Notes: generated from the letters alone by a model not told the origin. DNA of 41,075 nt from Shewanella sp. c952 (GCF_019654975.1 NZ_BPEW01000037.1:1-41075), one strand, 5' to 3'. Shown: positions 1-8,754, numbered from the stretch's first letter. Made by a program: numbers and translations.

Positions 1-23
1 ATATACATAAATCTAGATACAGT

Positions 24-55
24 AAAGGGAACGGTTAAAGCCGTTCCCTTTTTGT
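24..55 (+). terminator. Rho-independent terminator of an upstream gene outside the window
   Basis: A perfect 11-bp stem, AAAGGGAACGG paired with CCGTTCCCTTT, with a 6-nt loop, is followed by a T-rich tail on the plus strand. The gene it ends lies before base 1. Confidence 0.8.
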
Positions 56-127
56 TTTAACCGTTTAAACAACATACACAAATAAAATAGGCTGCCACTA
101 TTAACTCCACGTGTTGGGCGCGGCCAC

Positions 128-153
128 AAAAAAGCGCAGCTTGTGCCGCGCTT
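128..153 (-). terminator. Rho-independent terminator for the small secreted protein gene
   Basis: Read on the minus strand, AAGCGCGGC pairs with GCTGCGCTT (one mismatch) across a short ACAA loop and runs into six T residues. It lies about 30 bp after the stop of the minus-strand gene that ends at 184. Confidence 0.75.
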
Positions 154-183
154 AAGTTTCAATTTGGTTAGCTTGAGCAATCA

Positions 184-498
184 TTAATTCTTCAGTGAAA
201 GCATTTGTTTGATCTGGGCTTGTTCTGCATCGGTAAGCATCGTCTCGTGGGCGACCTGCATGTTAGTTGGGCAACGGCTTTCATTGTCTAAGGCCTTGTC
301 AAACACTTGGAAGTGGCTACCTGATACTGTTTGATATTGGCAAACTAACAAGTTCTGATCCGTTTTTGATTTGACTAAATCAGCGGTTACCGCAGTATTG
401 GGTGAGGCATGCACGCTGCCAATTGAGACAAATAAAGTCAGCGCGATAGTGGTTACTGTTTTCACTGCTGTAGTTAACATATTGGTTAAATTTTTCAT
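184..498 (-). CDS. Small secreted hypothetical protein
   Basis: A 104-residue protein that I do not recognise. The N-terminus has a charged start, a hydrophobic stretch (TTIALTLFVSIGS) and a likely signal-peptidase site after VHA, so the mature product is a periplasmic or secreted protein of about 70 residues. The mature part has two cysteines that could form a disulfide. The ATG at 498 is chosen over one at 519 because a GAGG sequence lies six bases before it, while the upstream codon has no good ribosome binding site. It is monocistronic, with its own terminator at 128-153. Function unknown. Confidence 0.7.
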   Translation of the reverse strand: MKNLTNMLTTAVKTVTTIALTLFVSIGSVHASPNTAVTADLVKSKTDQNLLVCQYQTVSGSHFQVFDKALDNESRCPTNMQVAHETMLTDAEQAQIKQMLSLKN

Positions 499-580
499 CT
501 GTCGCCTCTGCTTAATCATCCTAATTCGATAATTAATATAGCTGCAGAATGCTGTACCGTAACTTAACGATTGATTAACT

Positions 581-871
581 AGGGCTGTTGACCTTTCACG
601 GTTGTTTTTGCCGCAGTTTATTGGCTATTTTGACAAAGCGGAGGCCATGTCGTTTAGTCATTCTCCACAAATAACCTACAACACAGTCAAAATAGCCAAG
701 AAGTGCGGCCCTTCGGGTTCGTTTCAATGCTTTTATTCTTTTATGACTAGAATGCGTTACGAGATTTTCGCTTAGCCAGCTAAGCAGCATCGCTCAAGTC
801 TGGTACTAAAATAATTATTCCTTACGGTAAAGAATCGAACAAAAACTAAGCTCGAAAGAACAACAGCCCCT
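581..871. mobile_element. MITE-like element with terminal inverted repeats, copy 1
   Basis: The left end reads AGGGCTGTTGACCTTTC and the right end, reverse complemented, reads AGGGGCTGTTGTTCTTTC, so the 291-bp segment is bounded by imperfect inverted repeats of about 17 bp. A shorter relative lies at 25401-25507. Both copies share CTTAGC-N-AGCTAAGCA followed by CATCGCTCAAG, and CGAACAAAAACTAAGCTCG near the right end. A 64-codon basic reading frame (596-790, minus) lies inside but has no ribosome binding site and is probably not a gene. No transposase is encoded, so this would be a non-autonomous element. Confidence 0.65.
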
Positions 872-941
872 GACTAAAAAATAGCAATCAGTAACGCTGT
901 GCTTGTGTCCCTCCGGGCAAGCTTTAGCTGTGATGTAAATC

Positions 942-958
942 GGGGCGTATGATGCCCC
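942..958 (-). terminator. Weak hairpin downstream of the MTHFR-family gene
   Basis: GGGGC and GCCCC pair around a 7-nt loop, 43 bp past the stop of the minus-strand gene ending at 1001. There is no clear T-run, so terminator function is only possible. Confidence 0.3.
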
Positions 959-1000
959 ACGGGCAACGAACACCGCAGGGCTTTAACTTTATAGAAGCCG

Positions 1001-1975
1001 TTATCTGTTCAGCACAAATTGATCAATTTGATTTTGGGCTAAGGCTTGATTCATTGTGCCCTTAAGTAGCTTGTACATTAAAATAGAGGCATCAATCTCA
1101 GCTTTACGATTGGTTAAACTTTCAATATTAAGCCCCAATGGGATATTGAGCGGAAGTACCGCCGCCAAAATTTTCAGTAGGTTACTGTGGTTGACCTTGA
1201 TTGATTCATACAGAGGATCGTCGGCTGACAAAATACGTTCGCGGGTGGCTTCGGGAACTGACACACCTAACCAGTTGATAAACTCTAAGGTTTTAGCGCT
1301 ACCGCAAGGGGAGAATGTCAGAATGACCCGATTTGGCTTTATATTATTGAGCGCACATTCCTCAGCGTAGCTGGTTAACATATCGATAGTTGCTTGGGCG
1401 TTATACACAGCTTGAGTGATGTAGTACTCACAGCCTAGAGTCGACTTACCCAATAGACGAATATGTTCATTCTTCTTACTTAAATGACGCTCCGCAATTG
1501 CAATGCCACCAAGATAGAACTTTTGCGAGTGTGCGGCTAACACGCGGTAAGCGTCATTTAAAGGCAATGAACTTGCAGCTTGAGTCGATGGTGAGCCGAC
1601 TAATACTAAATCTCTTACATTATTTTGATACCAAGCACGCGACAACCATTCATTAAAGCTCTGCTCGTCAAGGCCTGCGACACTTTTATAGGCGATAACA
1701 GGTTTAGCCGACTTTTGATTGAGTAGCTGAGCATAGGTGCCAGAATCATATGTGGCCTTAAACGGAAAAGGCCGCGGGGTATCAATGCGGCTGGTTTCAT
1801 CTTGAATATCGTAAATGATTAAGCCATCGAAACTTATCTCATCAAGACGGGCTAACAACTTATCAGCAATGGTACTGACCGATTCAAAATCAGTATCGAT
1901 TTTGGGTGGGGTTGTACCAATAAAGTAGATCCCACGGTGGTGATCGGACGAACGCTGTTTCAATGATTTTTTCAT
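1001..1975 (-). CDS. Methylenetetrahydrofolate reductase (MTHFR) family protein
   Basis: A 324-residue protein with the look of the MTHFR/MetF TIM-barrel family, which uses FAD to reduce methylene-tetrahydrofolate. Family-like features are an N-terminal GIYFIGTTPPK strand, a mid-protein LVLVGSPS strand, GGIAIAERH, a region rich in aromatic residues around CEYYITQAVY where MetF proteins bind folate, and the C-terminal PLGLNIESLTNRKAEIDAS signature. It is slightly longer than E. coli MetF (296 residues) and diverged enough that it may be a paralog rather than the housekeeping enzyme. It stands alone: the next gene is divergent and no methionine gene is adjacent. The ribosome binding site before the ATG is weak. 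Fold assignment is fairly secure; substrate is not. Confidence 0.6.
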   Translation of the reverse strand: MKKSLKQRSSDHHRGIYFIGTTPPKIDTDFESVSTIADKLLARLDEISFDGLIIYDIQDETSRIDTPRPFPFKATYDSGTYAQLLNQKSAKPVIAYKSVAGLDEQSFNEWLSRAWYQNNVRDLVLVGSPSTQAASSLPLNDAYRVLAAHSQKFYLGGIAIAERHLSKKNEHIRLLGKSTLGCEYYITQAVYNAQATIDMLTSYAEECALNNIKPNRVILTFSPCGSAKTLEFINWLGVSVPEATRERILSADDPLYESIKVNHSNLLKILAAVLPLNIPLGLNIESLTNRKAEIDASILMYKLLKGTMNQALAQNQIDQFVLNR

Positions 1976-2326
1976 GTTTAGCCGTCTAGATGGATATTAG
2001 CCCCATTGTGTCCTAAATCGCAACGATTGTTAAGGCTCAATAAGATAAAATTTTTTAATGCAGAATGTAGTGCTACATATGTGGTGATTTACCTTGGAGG
2101 ATAGCACCTCGTTGCGCCGCTAATATCATGCATGTCTCATGGTTGAGTTCGCTGATACACCGTCCACATGCATAGCGTCAGATATAACATTGGATTACCT
2201 TTTGTTACAGAGTTGTATCTTTGGGGATGAGTTTTTATGTTAGTTTGTCGCTGTTTTTAGCAGGTGAAAGACCTATCACCTGATTATCAACAGTCCTAAC
2301 ATAATAATTAAAATAGGAAATTATTC
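1976..2326. other. 351-bp divergent intergenic region
   Basis: Lies between the minus-strand MTHFR-family gene and the plus-strand serine hydrolase. It holds GTGCTA (2071-2076) and TAGCAC (2102-2107), which could pair around a 25-nt loop, but I found no convincing riboswitch, MetR/MetJ box or promoter pair. A ribosome binding site AGGA (2315-2318) serves the downstream TTG start. Confidence 0.4.
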
Positions 2327-3475
2327 TTGAAACTCAAAATCGTATTGTTTTTTTTGCTTAACCTTGTGACCTCTGTTGTTTTTGCAAATGAAAACGCCGC
2401 TAAGCTGGATATCGAACAGCAAGTTAAGCAGTTTATGGCCAAAGAGAATATTCCGGCGCTCGCGGTTGCTATTATTCAAAATCGGAAAATCAATTTCACA
2501 GCGGGCTATGGTGTATTAGATAGGGAAAGCAGCTCAGAGATCGATCAGCATACGATATTTCAAATTGGCTCACAGTCAAAAATGTTAACCAGTATGATTG
2601 CGCTCGAGCTCGTTAAAGAGGGCAAGCTAGCGTTGTCCGACAGGCTCGTTGAGCTTCTACCAGGTGTATTCCCTGAAGCGTCTATTGCAGAGTTTCAGAC
2701 ATTAACGTTAGAGCACCTAATGGTGCATCGCTCTGGATTACCTAACTACCCTAAGAATGTTTCTCGAATCGATGGTGATGCCTTCTTGGGTGGCTACAAT
2801 AAAGAGATGTTGCTAAGTGCACTTAAAAGTATTGAGCTGTCTTTTAAACCCAATGAGAAATGGCAATACTCAAACTTTAATTATGCTGTTCTTGGATATG
2901 TACTGAGTCAAGTGAGTAACAAAAGCTATGCCGAGTTAGTTCAGTATTATATATCTGATAAATATGACCTTTCGAATACTGTTGTAGCATTAACCGAGCA
3001 GCAGAAAACGCAACTGGCAACACCTTACAGAAAAGATAATCGAGCAGTCGCGACCCAACCTTGGGATATGGGCTTGCTAGCACCTCACGGTGGTGTTTAT
3101 TCGAGTATTAATGATTTGGCCCACCTGATGGAGTTACAGCTGGCAGCCTACTTGGAATACGGTCAAAGTGGGGTGGCAACACCATTGGTTTCTACCCAAA
3201 TCAAATATGACACAGAGTTTACTCAGGCGGAAACAATCTACCCCGGCCTTATTTATGGACTCGGTATGTTTGAAGCATCTGAAGAGTTCCCTATGTTCTC
3301 TAGCACTGTGTTGTTTCATGGCGGCGATCTTGATGGTTTTGGCTGTGAGTATTTGTTCTCTGCTGAGCATGGCGTTGGTGTCGTATTGTTGACCTCAAGC
3401 GGAGGTCGGGAGTTTGTCAGTTTTGCTCGAAAATTGATGGAACAGTTACTGCCCAAGCCTGCTAATAAAAACTAG
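2327..3475 (+). CDS. Secreted serine hydrolase of the class C beta-lactamase/DD-peptidase superfamily
   Basis: A 382-residue protein with an N-terminal signal peptide (KIVLFFLLNLVTSVVFA, cleavage near A20). The serine beta-lactamase-like motifs are present: S82-Q-S-K85 supplies the nucleophile and general base, Y181-S-N183 is the second motif, and H331-G-G333 stands where K/H-T/S-G is usual. LEHLMVHRSGLPNY is typical of this superfamily. Such proteins are usually esterases or peptidases rather than antibiotic-degrading enzymes, and the substrate cannot be read from sequence. The start codon is TTG, supported by AGGA eight bases upstream and by the signal peptide beginning directly after it. 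It is monocistronic. Confidence 0.8.
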   Translation: MKLKIVLFFLLNLVTSVVFANENAAKLDIEQQVKQFMAKENIPALAVAIIQNRKINFTAGYGVLDRESSSEIDQHTIFQIGSQSKMLTSMIALELVKEGKLALSDRLVELLPGVFPEASIAEFQTLTLEHLMVHRSGLPNYPKNVSRIDGDAFLGGYNKEMLLSALKSIELSFKPNEKWQYSNFNYAVLGYVLSQVSNKSYAELVQYYISDKYDLSNTVVALTEQQKTQLATPYRKDNRAVATQPWDMGLLAPHGGVYSSINDLAHLMELQLAAYLEYGQSGVATPLVSTQIKYDTEFTQAETIYPGLIYGLGMFEASEEFPMFSSTVLFHGGDLDGFGCEYLFSAEHGVGVVLLTSSGGREFVSFARKLMEQLLPKPANKN

Positions 3476-3528
3476 TATTACTTTCATCTTAGTTAGCAAA
3501 GTTTTCGATAAAATGTGAGTCATTATCG

Positions 3529-3556
3529 GCGTTAATTGTGCAACTAACGCTATAAT
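3529..3556 (+). promoter_or_regulatory. Palindrome plus -10 box before the SDR gene
   Basis: GCGTTAATTG and CAACTAACGC form a near-perfect 22-bp palindrome (9 of 10 arm positions pair) directly followed by TATAAT at 3551-3556, 40 bp before the start codon at 3596. The palindrome covers the expected -35 region, so it could be an operator for an unidentified repressor. There is no T-run to suggest a terminator. Confidence 0.5.
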
Positions 3557-3595
3557 GCGATTTTCAATTCTTCTATTTAGCTTGCAGGAGCAAAC

Positions 3596-4261
3596 ATGTC
3601 TCACACTGTTGTTATTACTGGTGCCAACCGTGGCATTGGCTTGGCGCTAGCCAGTCTTTATTCTGCTCAAGGTCAAAATGTTTTCGCTTTATGCCGCCAC
3701 TCTTCTGCAGAGTTAGCTGCATTAAACGTTAACGTAGTGACCGATATTGATGTGGCAACCGATACGGGGATTGCCAACATGAAGCAGGGCTTAGCTAATG
3801 CCGACATTGATCTGTTGATCTGTAATGCAGGTATATTGCGTGATGAGAGCTTAGCTAATCTCAACCTTGATACTATTCGTGCTCAGTTTGAAGTAAATGC
3901 CGTGGCGCCACTGCGTGTCGTTGAGGCATTACAAAACCAACTGACTCACGGCGCTAAAGTGGCGATGATCACCTCAAGAATGGGCTCCATTGAAGATAAT
4001 ACTTCCGGCGGACGTTACGGTTATCGGATGTCGAAAGCGGCGTTAAATGCAGCTTCAATGTCATTGAGTCATGACTTAGCCCCTAAAGAGGTGGCAGTGG
4101 GAATTTATCATCCAGGTTATGTGCAAACGGATATGGTCAATCATGGTGGAGATATTTCTGCTAATGAGTCTGCTAGCCGTATTGTCGGTTTAATCGAACA
4201 ACTTGATATGAACCAGTCTGGTGTATTTAGGCATTCCAATGGTCAGGTTTTACCTTGGTAG
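3596..4261 (+). CDS. Short-chain dehydrogenase/reductase (SDR)
   Basis: A 221-residue cytosolic NAD(P)-dependent oxidoreductase of the classical SDR family. The cofactor-binding TGANRGIG lies at residues 8-15, the NAG motif at 77-79, the catalytic serine in ITSRMGS (S127) and the Y143-x3-K147 pair in YRMSK. At about 220 residues it resembles the short CsgA/sniffer-like branch of SDRs, which often act on carbonyl compounds; the substrate is unknown. GGAG sits seven bases before the ATG. It probably forms its own transcript, starting at the TATAAT of 3551-3556 and ending at the hairpin of 4292-4320. Confidence 0.88.
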   Translation: MSHTVVITGANRGIGLALASLYSAQGQNVFALCRHSSAELAALNVNVVTDIDVATDTGIANMKQGLANADIDLLICNAGILRDESLANLNLDTIRAQFEVNAVAPLRVVEALQNQLTHGAKVAMITSRMGSIEDNTSGGRYGYRMSKAALNAASMSLSHDLAPKEVAVGIYHPGYVQTDMVNHGGDISANESASRIVGLIEQLDMNQSGVFRHSNGQVLPW

Positions 4262-4291
4262 TTGCTAGGTAAAACTAGGCAAATAAAGCTG

Positions 4292-4320
4292 AGCTAATCT
4301 TCAAATTATTAAGATTAGCT
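4292..4320 (+). terminator. Hairpin downstream of the SDR gene
   Basis: AGCTAATCTT and AAGATTAGCT pair perfectly (10 bp) around a 9-nt loop, 30 bp past the stop codon. The following GCAGTTTTAGTT is only moderately T-rich, so this is a probable rather than certain terminator. Confidence 0.55.
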
Positions 4321-4526
4321 GCAGTTTTAGTTCATCTTGTTCCTAATCACTATTAGACAAACTAAAATTTGTAGACATAGCGATTAAATTCGTACTCTAT
4401 ATTTGTTTTCTCCCTGCTCGTCTGTCTACCTGATTTGAGTTTACAATCTTTAACTTTGATTCGTTATTGTAATTTCCATAGGCTAATCAAGCCCTCTTTG
4501 TAACAGTCCATTTTCATATGTAAATT

Positions 4527-4545
4527 ATGAATGATAATCATTATC
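4527..4545 (+). promoter_or_regulatory. Fur box
   Basis: ATGAATGATAATCATTATC matches 16 of 19 positions of the Fur consensus GATAATGATAATCATTATC. It lies just upstream of, and abuts, the probable promoter of the TonB-dependent receptor, which predicts repression when iron is plentiful. Confidence 0.85.
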
Positions 4546-4569
4546 ACTTAGTTGTTTTTTCTTTATACT
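4541..4569 (+). promoter_or_regulatory. Probable promoter of the TonB-dependent receptor
   Basis: TTATCA (4541-4546) and TATACT (4564-4569) are spaced by 17 bp. The -35 hexamer overlaps the Fur box. Transcription would start near 4576, so a TTG codon at 4552 could not be the start of translation and the GTG at 4606 becomes the natural choice. Confidence 0.55.
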
Positions 4570-4605
4570 CGCGGCCATCTTTTCTTATCCTTGAGAATAC
4601 ATCCG

Positions 4606-6924
4606 GTGATATCACGTTCTATAAAATTGTTTTCATTATCATTTTTAGCACTTTCCATACAGTCTCATGTTTATGCACAAACAGAAGTGGAGCCAGTGAT
4701 TCAGCATGAACAGTCAGTTGTAGATGCTCAAAATAAGGTGTTAGGCGAACCAAAAGTTGAAGCCATTGAGGTCATTGAGGTTACAGGTAGAGCTTATCGC
4801 CGCGGGCTAAAGTTAGCGCCTCCTGGCACGGCTGTTATTACCATGAAAGAGGTTGAAGAGCAGCAATCAACCCAGTTTGCTGAGTTGGTTGATCAGCTGC
4901 CTGGGATCAATATTGATGGTGGGACGCGCGTAGGTGGCGAGCGCATCAATGTTTGGGGCTTTGGTGATGAAGAAGATCTCAATTTGTACTTAGACAATGC
5001 TCCTCTTGGCTTTGAGCAATATCGTTATGGTTCATTCTTTGTCGATCCGGACTTGATTAAACAGATCCAGGTAATAAAAGGTGCCCATGATGTTCGCTCT
5101 GGAAATGGGGGCTTCGGCGGTTCAATGTACGTCACTAGCAAGAGCGCTGAAGACTTTTTAGATGCTGGAGAGCATTTTGGCGCTCGTCTTAAAGCTGGTT
5201 ACAGTGATAATGATGACGAGAAACGCAGTTTAATGAGTGTTTATGGCAAGTTTAACCGCCACCTTTCAGCTATTGTGAATTACACCTATCGTGATGCTAA
5301 TGATACAACGTTAGGTGATGGTATATGGGGTGACAATATTGCTGAAGAGGTTGAGCCGGTAGCGCTAGATACTGGTAGCGAAGCTAAGCTGCGCTATTCT
5401 GGTTATCGTCAGAATAGCCTGTTGGCTAAAGTGGATTTTGACTACGGCGCTCATTTGATGTCCTTGTCGATGACTGACTATAAAGATGAAGGACAAAAAC
5501 CTTGGGCAAACCGCCGGGGGCAAATGCCAACAATTAGCGATTACAATATTAAGAAGTATGGTGATTATGAAACCGCACTGTATGCGACTACGGCTCATAA
5601 CACCTATAAAGACACCAACTACTCATTAAATTACCGCTACACCCCAAGTAATGACTGGATCGATACCCAGCTAGTGCTTTCTACCAGCGATAATCAGCGT
5701 CATTGGGTACGCCCAGATATTGCGTGGGAAAAGATGTATGTCTCAGTGGGTAACTTTGGTCATGAGTCCTGGCTTGATTACAAACGTTCATTTGTAGATA
5801 TCAATAATACCAGCTGGTTTGGTGATAATAGCCTGCTGTTAGGACTGCAATACCTAAGTTCAGACCGTGACTCCTTGGTGTACAACAAAACTTATGAAAA
5901 GAAAGAAGCCAAAAATTTTGGTTTATACACGCCTTATTATCAACCAAGTGGTAAACAACAAACATCTAGCGCTTATGCTGAGTTCAACTACCAAATAAGT
6001 GATCAGTTATCAGTGAAACCTTCGCTTAGGTACGATTACATTCGAAGTGAAGGTAAAGAAAACTTAGCCGCTGATTATAATGATATTTCCGCCGGACATG
6101 ATTACTCTGCAGTTTCACACTCTGGGCTTTCGCCTCGCTTAGGCATTCATTATGAATTGAGTCAACAAACTCAGTTTTATTTTGATTACGCTTATACGTT
6201 ACAGGCTCCGGTTATTGATGATATTTACACTGTACAGTATGCAAAAGCGAGCAAAGCAATTACGTCGAGCCGCGATTTGGACATGGAACGATTACAAGCT
6301 TATAAGCTTGGAATGACTCAAGTTAATAATGGGGTGTTTGCCAATGACGATACCCTATCGACGCAGATTACCTTGTATTACCATAAAGGCGAAGGTGATA
6401 TCGCGAAACGCTCAGGAGCAAATTCAGTTGAGCAAGCTCAGGGCTATAATACCAATCTAGAGGGCTACAATAATAAAGGGGCAGATTTAGTTGTTAACTA
6501 CCGATATCAAGATCTGTTTGCAGATTTGGATGCGTCATACATTACAGGTAAACATGATGGTAGCTTAAAAGACGCTACTGGCGACGATGAATACCTTGCC
6601 GATCTTGCTCCAACTAATATCGGATTGAAGCTGGGTTATTACCTAACAAGTGACTTAATGTTTGCTTGGCGAGGCAAGTGGTACGACAGTAAATCAGAAG
6701 ATGAAATGCCTACGGCAAGTAGTTTTAGAACGGATCAGCCGACTGATGCTTATTTCGTACAGGATCTCTATGTAGCCTTTACTGGAGAGTCTGGTGCGTT
6801 AGATAATTGGGAAGCTTATTTAACCGTGAAGAATATAACGAATCAATACTATAAACCTTACATGGCTGATGGCATTGCGGCTGCTGGCCGAGATGTAAGA
6901 GTGAGCGTTGCTTACAAGTTTTAG
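4606..6924 (+). CDS. TonB-dependent outer-membrane receptor, probably for an iron compound
   Basis: A 772-residue outer-membrane transporter. A signal peptide (RSIKLFSLSFLALSIQSHVYA, cleaved after A24) follows the GTG start. A short TonB-box-like stretch (IEVIEVTGRAYRR) precedes the plug domain, which contains LVDQLPGINIDGG, ERINVWGFG and QIQVIKGAHDVRSGNGGFGG. The rest is a beta-barrel of alternating strands ending in VKNITNQYY and a terminal phenylalanine, as needed for barrel assembly. The Fur box and the architecture point to uptake of iron, and the family resemblance is to heme or siderophore receptors, but the ligand is inferred only. No TonB/ExbBD or periplasmic transport genes are adjacent. 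Confidence 0.88.
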   Translation: MISRSIKLFSLSFLALSIQSHVYAQTEVEPVIQHEQSVVDAQNKVLGEPKVEAIEVIEVTGRAYRRGLKLAPPGTAVITMKEVEEQQSTQFAELVDQLPGINIDGGTRVGGERINVWGFGDEEDLNLYLDNAPLGFEQYRYGSFFVDPDLIKQIQVIKGAHDVRSGNGGFGGSMYVTSKSAEDFLDAGEHFGARLKAGYSDNDDEKRSLMSVYGKFNRHLSAIVNYTYRDANDTTLGDGIWGDNIAEEVEPVALDTGSEAKLRYSGYRQNSLLAKVDFDYGAHLMSLSMTDYKDEGQKPWANRRGQMPTISDYNIKKYGDYETALYATTAHNTYKDTNYSLNYRYTPSNDWIDTQLVLSTSDNQRHWVRPDIAWEKMYVSVGNFGHESWLDYKRSFVDINNTSWFGDNSLLLGLQYLSSDRDSLVYNKTYEKKEAKNFGLYTPYYQPSGKQQTSSAYAEFNYQISDQLSVKPSLRYDYIRSEGKENLAADYNDISAGHDYSAVSHSGLSPRLGIHYELSQQTQFYFDYAYTLQAPVIDDIYTVQYAKASKAITSSRDLDMERLQAYKLGMTQVNNGVFANDDTLSTQITLYYHKGEGDIAKRSGANSVEQAQGYNTNLEGYNNKGADLVVNYRYQDLFADLDASYITGKHDGSLKDATGDDEYLADLAPTNIGLKLGYYLTSDLMFAWRGKWYDSKSEDEMPTASSFRTDQPTDAYFVQDLYVAFTGESGALDNWEAYLTVKNITNQYYKPYMADGIAAAGRDVRVSVAYKF

Positions 6925-6939
6925 GGGAAGTGACATAAA

Positions 6940-6961
6940 AAAGGCCACTGATGTGGCCTTT
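6940..6961. terminator. Bidirectional terminator between convergent genes
   Basis: AAAGGCCAC and GTGGCCTTT form a perfect 9-bp stem with a TGAT loop. The minus-strand reading is followed by a run of T residues, suiting the dCMP-deaminase gene. The plus-strand reading, after the TonB receptor, has a shorter tail. Confidence 0.8.
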
Positions 6962-6985
6962 AAATGTCTAAATTAATAATGAGTT

Positions 6986-7429
6986 TTACTCAGTATCTTC
7001 TACCTGCATCCAGTCAACGGTTACGCCCGCTTGGTCGAACATATCTTGGCTTATTTTAATCTTTTCGCCCCAACGAGACAGGAAGTCTTGGCTCGGTTGA
7101 GGGCTGTGCACTGTGCTCAATCCTGTTTGGATGATCTTGGCTGCGCAGTTAGGGCAGGGGAAATGGGTCACCCAGATCTCACAACCACTAAGATCTCGTT
7201 TGGCATAGAGTATTGCGTTCTCTTCTGCATGCAATGTCTTAAGTAGTTTCATCTCGCGATTGTCGGTTTCAGCGCTGTCGGAGACCCCATGTGGGTAACC
7301 ATTGAACCCTAAAGAGACTATGCGGTTATTTTCGGTGATCACTGCGCCTACTTGAGTAGAGGGATCCTTACTCCAAGATGCAACGAGTTCGGCCATTTGT
7401 AAAAATCGTGTCGCCCATTTTGTCATCAT
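6986..7429 (-). CDS. dCMP/cytidine deaminase family protein (ComEB-like)
   Basis: A 147-residue zinc-dependent deaminase. The catalytic H67-A-E69 motif lies in LKTLHAEENAIL and the zinc-binding P-C92-P-N-C95 motif in HFPCPNCAAKII, as in deoxycytidylate deaminases; STQVGAVI and GFNGYPHGV are also typical of that family. dCMP deaminase makes dUMP for thymidylate synthesis. Most members of this size are annotated as dCMP deaminase, but the short form lacks the allosteric region of T4 and eukaryotic enzymes, so the exact substrate is inferred. AGGAG lies ten bases before the first of two adjacent ATGs. It is monocistronic with its own terminator. Confidence 0.85.
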   Translation of the reverse strand: MMTKWATRFLQMAELVASWSKDPSTQVGAVITENNRIVSLGFNGYPHGVSDSAETDNREMKLLKTLHAEENAILYAKRDLSGCEIWVTHFPCPNCAAKIIQTGLSTVHSPQPSQDFLSRWGEKIKISQDMFDQAGVTVDWMQVEDTE

Positions 7430-7888
7430 CTATCAAGCACTCCTAAATCTATACGATTGAATAAACCACTCTAACTAGCCGCTATTCTCTATGGAGAACA
7501 ATGATAAAGCAACCTATAGCCAAGCTACTTTAGATAATCAATGTCTATTGAGTGAATGAATACTCACGTTGGACAGGGTCTTGTTAGTGTTGTTGAAGAT
7601 GTCGTTTTTACATTGCCTAAAATAGACCATCTATCGATGGTGCAGATACAAAAGAAATGATCCGCTAGTTCATTTATCTGATATTCCAGTCCTTAGTCTG
7701 TGCTAATGAGTCTTTAAGGCTGTGATTTAGATCACGAAACAGAAGTCGATGCTTTGTGATGTATTGAACTGTTATTGGGACTGGTTTTATACTCCGGCGA
7801 AATTGTGATATCTTAATCTTAATCTTAATTTTTATCGATACATTTAGTCAGGGATTAAGGATATTCCCCATCATCAGTAGTTAAGTTT
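7430..7888. other. 459-bp divergent intergenic region
   Basis: Contains a CRP-type site at 7721-7736 and a short tandem run of CTTAAT (three copies from about 7812) shortly before the alpha/beta hydrolase gene. No additional gene is supported here. Confidence 0.5.
7721..7736 (+). promoter_or_regulatory. CRP-type binding site
   Basis: TGTGATTTAGATCACG has both CRP half sites (TGTGA-N6-TCACG) in the correct spacing. It lies about 150 bp before the alpha/beta hydrolase gene at 7889 and is the best candidate control site for it. Confidence 0.55.
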
Positions 7889-8740
7889 ATGAGTGTGAAA
7901 TTGTCCAAAAATTTGATTTTTAGAGAAAAAATAACACAGCCTGTATGTGACTCTGTTTTCATGCAATATCACATTGTAGATACCAATAAGCCGCTTGTTA
8001 TAACGTTTGAAGCCATGAGTAGTGGCATAAGCACTGATAAGTTTGAACAGTGGAATGACACAATTGCTACGTTTAGTTTTATTGAGAATCTAGGCTATAA
8101 CGTTATCTCTTTTATACACAAAGAAAACACTTACTATCGATCAAAAGAGTTTGTTAATTTTATTCAAAAGCTAGCGGGAAAACTTGATATTTTTGGCACT
8201 AAAATTGGTTATGGTATTAGCCTCGGTGGCTTTGCATCAGCCCTATTTGCTAATGATTTAAAGTTGGATACTTGCTTGCTATTAATGCCGCAAAGTTCGT
8301 TTAGCAACAACATTGCACCGTGGGAACCCAAAAGCCGTTCATCATCTAAGCATGAAGAGTGGAATGATGGTTTCTACAATGATGCAACGACCTGTTGTTG
8401 CCCAGTGACGATAATTTACGATCCCTTATATCCAGTGGATGTTAGCCATGTAAAACGGTTTTCTTGTGATATAACTCATGTTTATCTTTACGGCGTTGGT
8501 CATAGAATACCTCGCGCGTTAAATCATATGGGGATCCTTTCAACGGTGGTTAGCTCTTTTTTATTAACGGGTAAAGTACCTAGCGATTACTATAAGCTTA
8601 TTCGCAGACGAAGATATCTAAAATACTATTTAAAACACCTGATTAAAAACCCAACCGGTAAGCTCAGTGTTAAAAGGCGGTGGGTGTTTATGCAGTTGTA
8701 TTTGAAATTATCTATTTCTAAGACATTTCTAGCGACTTAA
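7889..8740 (+). CDS. Alpha/beta-hydrolase-like protein
   Basis: A 283-residue protein with no signal peptide and a basic C-terminal tail (KLIRRRRYLKYYLKHLIKN). GYGISLGGFAS at about residues 109-119 is a nucleophile elbow (G-x-S-x-G-G), IIYDPLYPVD could supply the acid and YGVGHRIPRAL the histidine, so an intact Ser-Asp-His triad is likely. Similar proteins occur near polysaccharide or glycan genes, but no such context exists here. Substrate unknown. The ribosome binding site before the ATG is poor. A CRP-type site lies upstream. The next gene downstream is a decayed fragment on the other strand. Confidence 0.65.
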   Translation: MSVKLSKNLIFREKITQPVCDSVFMQYHIVDTNKPLVITFEAMSSGISTDKFEQWNDTIATFSFIENLGYNVISFIHKENTYYRSKEFVNFIQKLAGKLDIFGTKIGYGISLGGFASALFANDLKLDTCLLLMPQSSFSNNIAPWEPKSRSSSKHEEWNDGFYNDATTCCCPVTIIYDPLYPVDVSHVKRFSCDITHVYLYGVGHRIPRALNHMGILSTVVSSFLLTGKVPSDYYKLIRRRRYLKYYLKHLIKNPTGKLSVKRRWVFMQLYLKLSISKTFLAT

Positions 8741-8754
8741 TGCGGTGGTTGCTT

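Noticed and set aside
596..790. Minus-strand 64-codon basic frame inside the first MITE-like element
   Set aside because: No ribosome binding site, composition of repeat DNA, and the interior is missing from the second copy; treated as part of the element.
1976..2326. Riboswitch upstream of the MTHFR-family gene
   Set aside because: Only one weak long-range pairing (GTGCTA/TAGCAC) was found, and no SAM, cobalamin or tetrahydrofolate riboswitch core could be matched.
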